Shown piece by piece: positions 21,447 to 22,358 of a stretch of 22,358 bases of DNA. Each line of letters starts with the position of its first letter. The stretch's first letter is position 1. The notes beneath the pieces are model-generated. The model was not told the DNA's origin. It ran no database searches and saw nothing but the letters and a program-made list of their open reading frames with translations. This DNA is from a virus: IMG/VR virus record IMGVR_UViG_3300006736_000100, positions 1 to 22,358 of that record, one strand, 5' to 3'. The position numbers were made by a program, and so were the translations under genes.

Positions 21447-22358
21447 ATGGCTTCTAACTCTAAAAAAAAATTAAAGGCAGTAAATTATACTAGTCGTGAT
21501 TTTAGCGCGATTAAAGCCGATTTAATAAGCTACGCCAAGCGATATTATCCAGAAAGCTATAAAGATTTCAATGAAGCAGGCTTTGGTGCTTTGGTATTGG
21601 ATTCAGTTGCTTACGTAGGCGACATATTATCGTTTTATTTAGATTATCAAGTGAACGAGTCCTTTCTAGATAGCGCTTTAGAATATGATAACGTTCTTCG
21701 TTTGGCGCGCCAGCTGGGATGGAAATTTACTGATAGTTCCACTTCTGTCGGCACGGCGCAGTTTTATGTCACAGTTCCATCGGATGCATCTGGCGCGCCC
21801 GATACGACGTATTATCCTACTCTTCGAGTCGGCAGCCAGTTCGTTTCTGTAGACGGCAAAATGTTTACTTTAACTGAAGATGTTTATTTTGGTGCTACCG
21901 GCAATGAGGTTATAATTACGACTGTTAATGCAACAACAAATTCGCCAATTGAGTTTGCCGTAAAGGCTTCGGGAAAAGTTATATCAGGGCGCACTGAGCG
22001 CGAAACTAAAACCATTGGTGCTTATCAAAATTTTTTAAAGATACCTTTGGCAAGCCCCTCTATAACGGAAGTAATTTCTGTAATAGATAGTGAAGGCCAT
22101 AGATATTATGAAGTAGACCATTTAGCCCAAGAAATAATTTATAAAGCCGTAAGGAATAATAATGCAGATAGAAACAGCGTTCCATCTATTTTAAAAGCGG
22201 TCCCGGTAGCAAGAAGATTTACTCTAGAAAGGACCCGCGGGGGCGCTTTCTTACAGTTTGGCTATGGGAGTGATACGGAACTAACAAACGAATCGGTTAT
22301 AGATCCTAATAAGATTACATTACAATTGCATGGTCGCGATTATACAACCGAAAAAGAA
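21447..22358 (+). CDS. gp6-like baseplate wedge protein, N-terminal part (3' end outside window)
   Basis: The frame is open for 304 codons from ATG 21447 to the end of the window, with no stop; T4 gp6 is about 660 aa, so roughly half is missing. The N-terminus has NYTSRDFSAIKADLISYAKRYY and then FNEAGFGALVLDSVAYVGDILSFYLDYQVNE, followed by NVLRLARQLGW. This is the classic start of gp6/BaseplateJ proteins, in which the first domain packs on gp25. GAFLQFGYGSD near the end matches the conserved F-G-x-G block. GAGGA with 6-nt spacing supports the start. It follows gp25 by 14 nt, the conserved wedge gene pair of T4-like phages. It confirms that the right-hand third of the window is the baseplate module of a contractile-tailed phage. 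Confidence 0.92.
   Translation, partial: MASNSKKKLKAVNYTSRDFSAIKADLISYAKRYYPESYKDFNEAGFGALVLDSVAYVGDILSFYLDYQVNESFLDSALEYDNVLRLARQLGWKFTDSSTSVGTAQFYVTVPSDASGAPDTTYYPTLRVGSQFVSVDGKMFTLTEDVYFGATGNEVIITTVNATTNSPIEFAVKASGKVISGRTERETKTIGAYQNFLKIPLASPSITEVISVIDSEGHRYYEVDHLAQEIIYKAVRNNNADRNSVPSILKAVPVARRFTLERTRGGAFLQFGYGSDTELTNESVIDPNKITLQLHGRDYTTEKE

Noticed and set aside
1-22358. tRNA genes, CRISPR arrays, integrase, transposase
   Set aside because: None was seen on reading both strands; no cloverleaf-like ends, regularly spaced repeats or recombinase motifs were found. A tRNA search program would be needed to exclude divergent tRNAs.

Overview
The window is a stretch of tailed-phage DNA. All 23 genes I can support lie on the + strand, and most neighbours overlap by 1-35 nt or lie within 25 nt of each other. 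The coding background is A+T-rich. T4-type signature genes (a gp55-like late sigma factor, a gp25-like and a gp6-like baseplate wedge protein) point to a contractile-tailed, T4-like myovirus. The mix of GDP-fucose and surface-sugar genes with these proteins resembles aquatic and marine T4-like phages. The host cannot be named from this sequence. No integrase, tRNA, CRISPR array, insertion sequence or rRNA was seen.

Region 1 (1-9340) is a glycan or nucleotide-sugar island of 13 genes. In order: the 3' end of a GT-D-like protein; a GT-A-like glycosyltransferase; a shortened DegT-type PLP protein; a class I methyltransferase; an FkbM methyltransferase; a putative sugar O-methyltransferase; a PAPS-type sulfotransferase; a GT8-like glycosyltransferase; a GT9-like glycosyltransferase; a UXS-like sugar-nucleotide decarboxylase/epimerase; GDP-L-fucose synthase (fcl); another methyltransferase; and GDP-mannose 4,6-dehydratase (gmd). 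The ensemble could make GDP-fucose, possibly a UDP-pentose, transfer sugars, and then methylate and sulfate the product. The target could be a virion glycan or the surface polysaccharide of the infected host. The target is inferred, not seen.

Region 2 (9354-11127) holds small genes: a 77-aa unknown, an FmdB-like zinc ribbon with a 21-bp tandem repeat at its 3' end, a one-TM membrane protein, the gp55-like sigma factor and a 98-aa helical unknown.

Region 3 (11127-22358) is a tail/baseplate module: a 190-aa unknown, a 354-aa putative baseplate/spike-associated protein, one giant 2725-aa open frame, gp25 and the start of gp6. The giant gene is a patchwork of G+C-rich and A+T-rich segments, unlike the rest of the window. 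The only gap longer than 25 nt is the 80 nt between the giant gene and gp25, which is A+T-rich and may hold a promoter.

The most notable points are the phage-borne methylation/sulfation/fucosylation cassette and the giant, compositionally mosaic structural gene beside the baseplate wedge genes.
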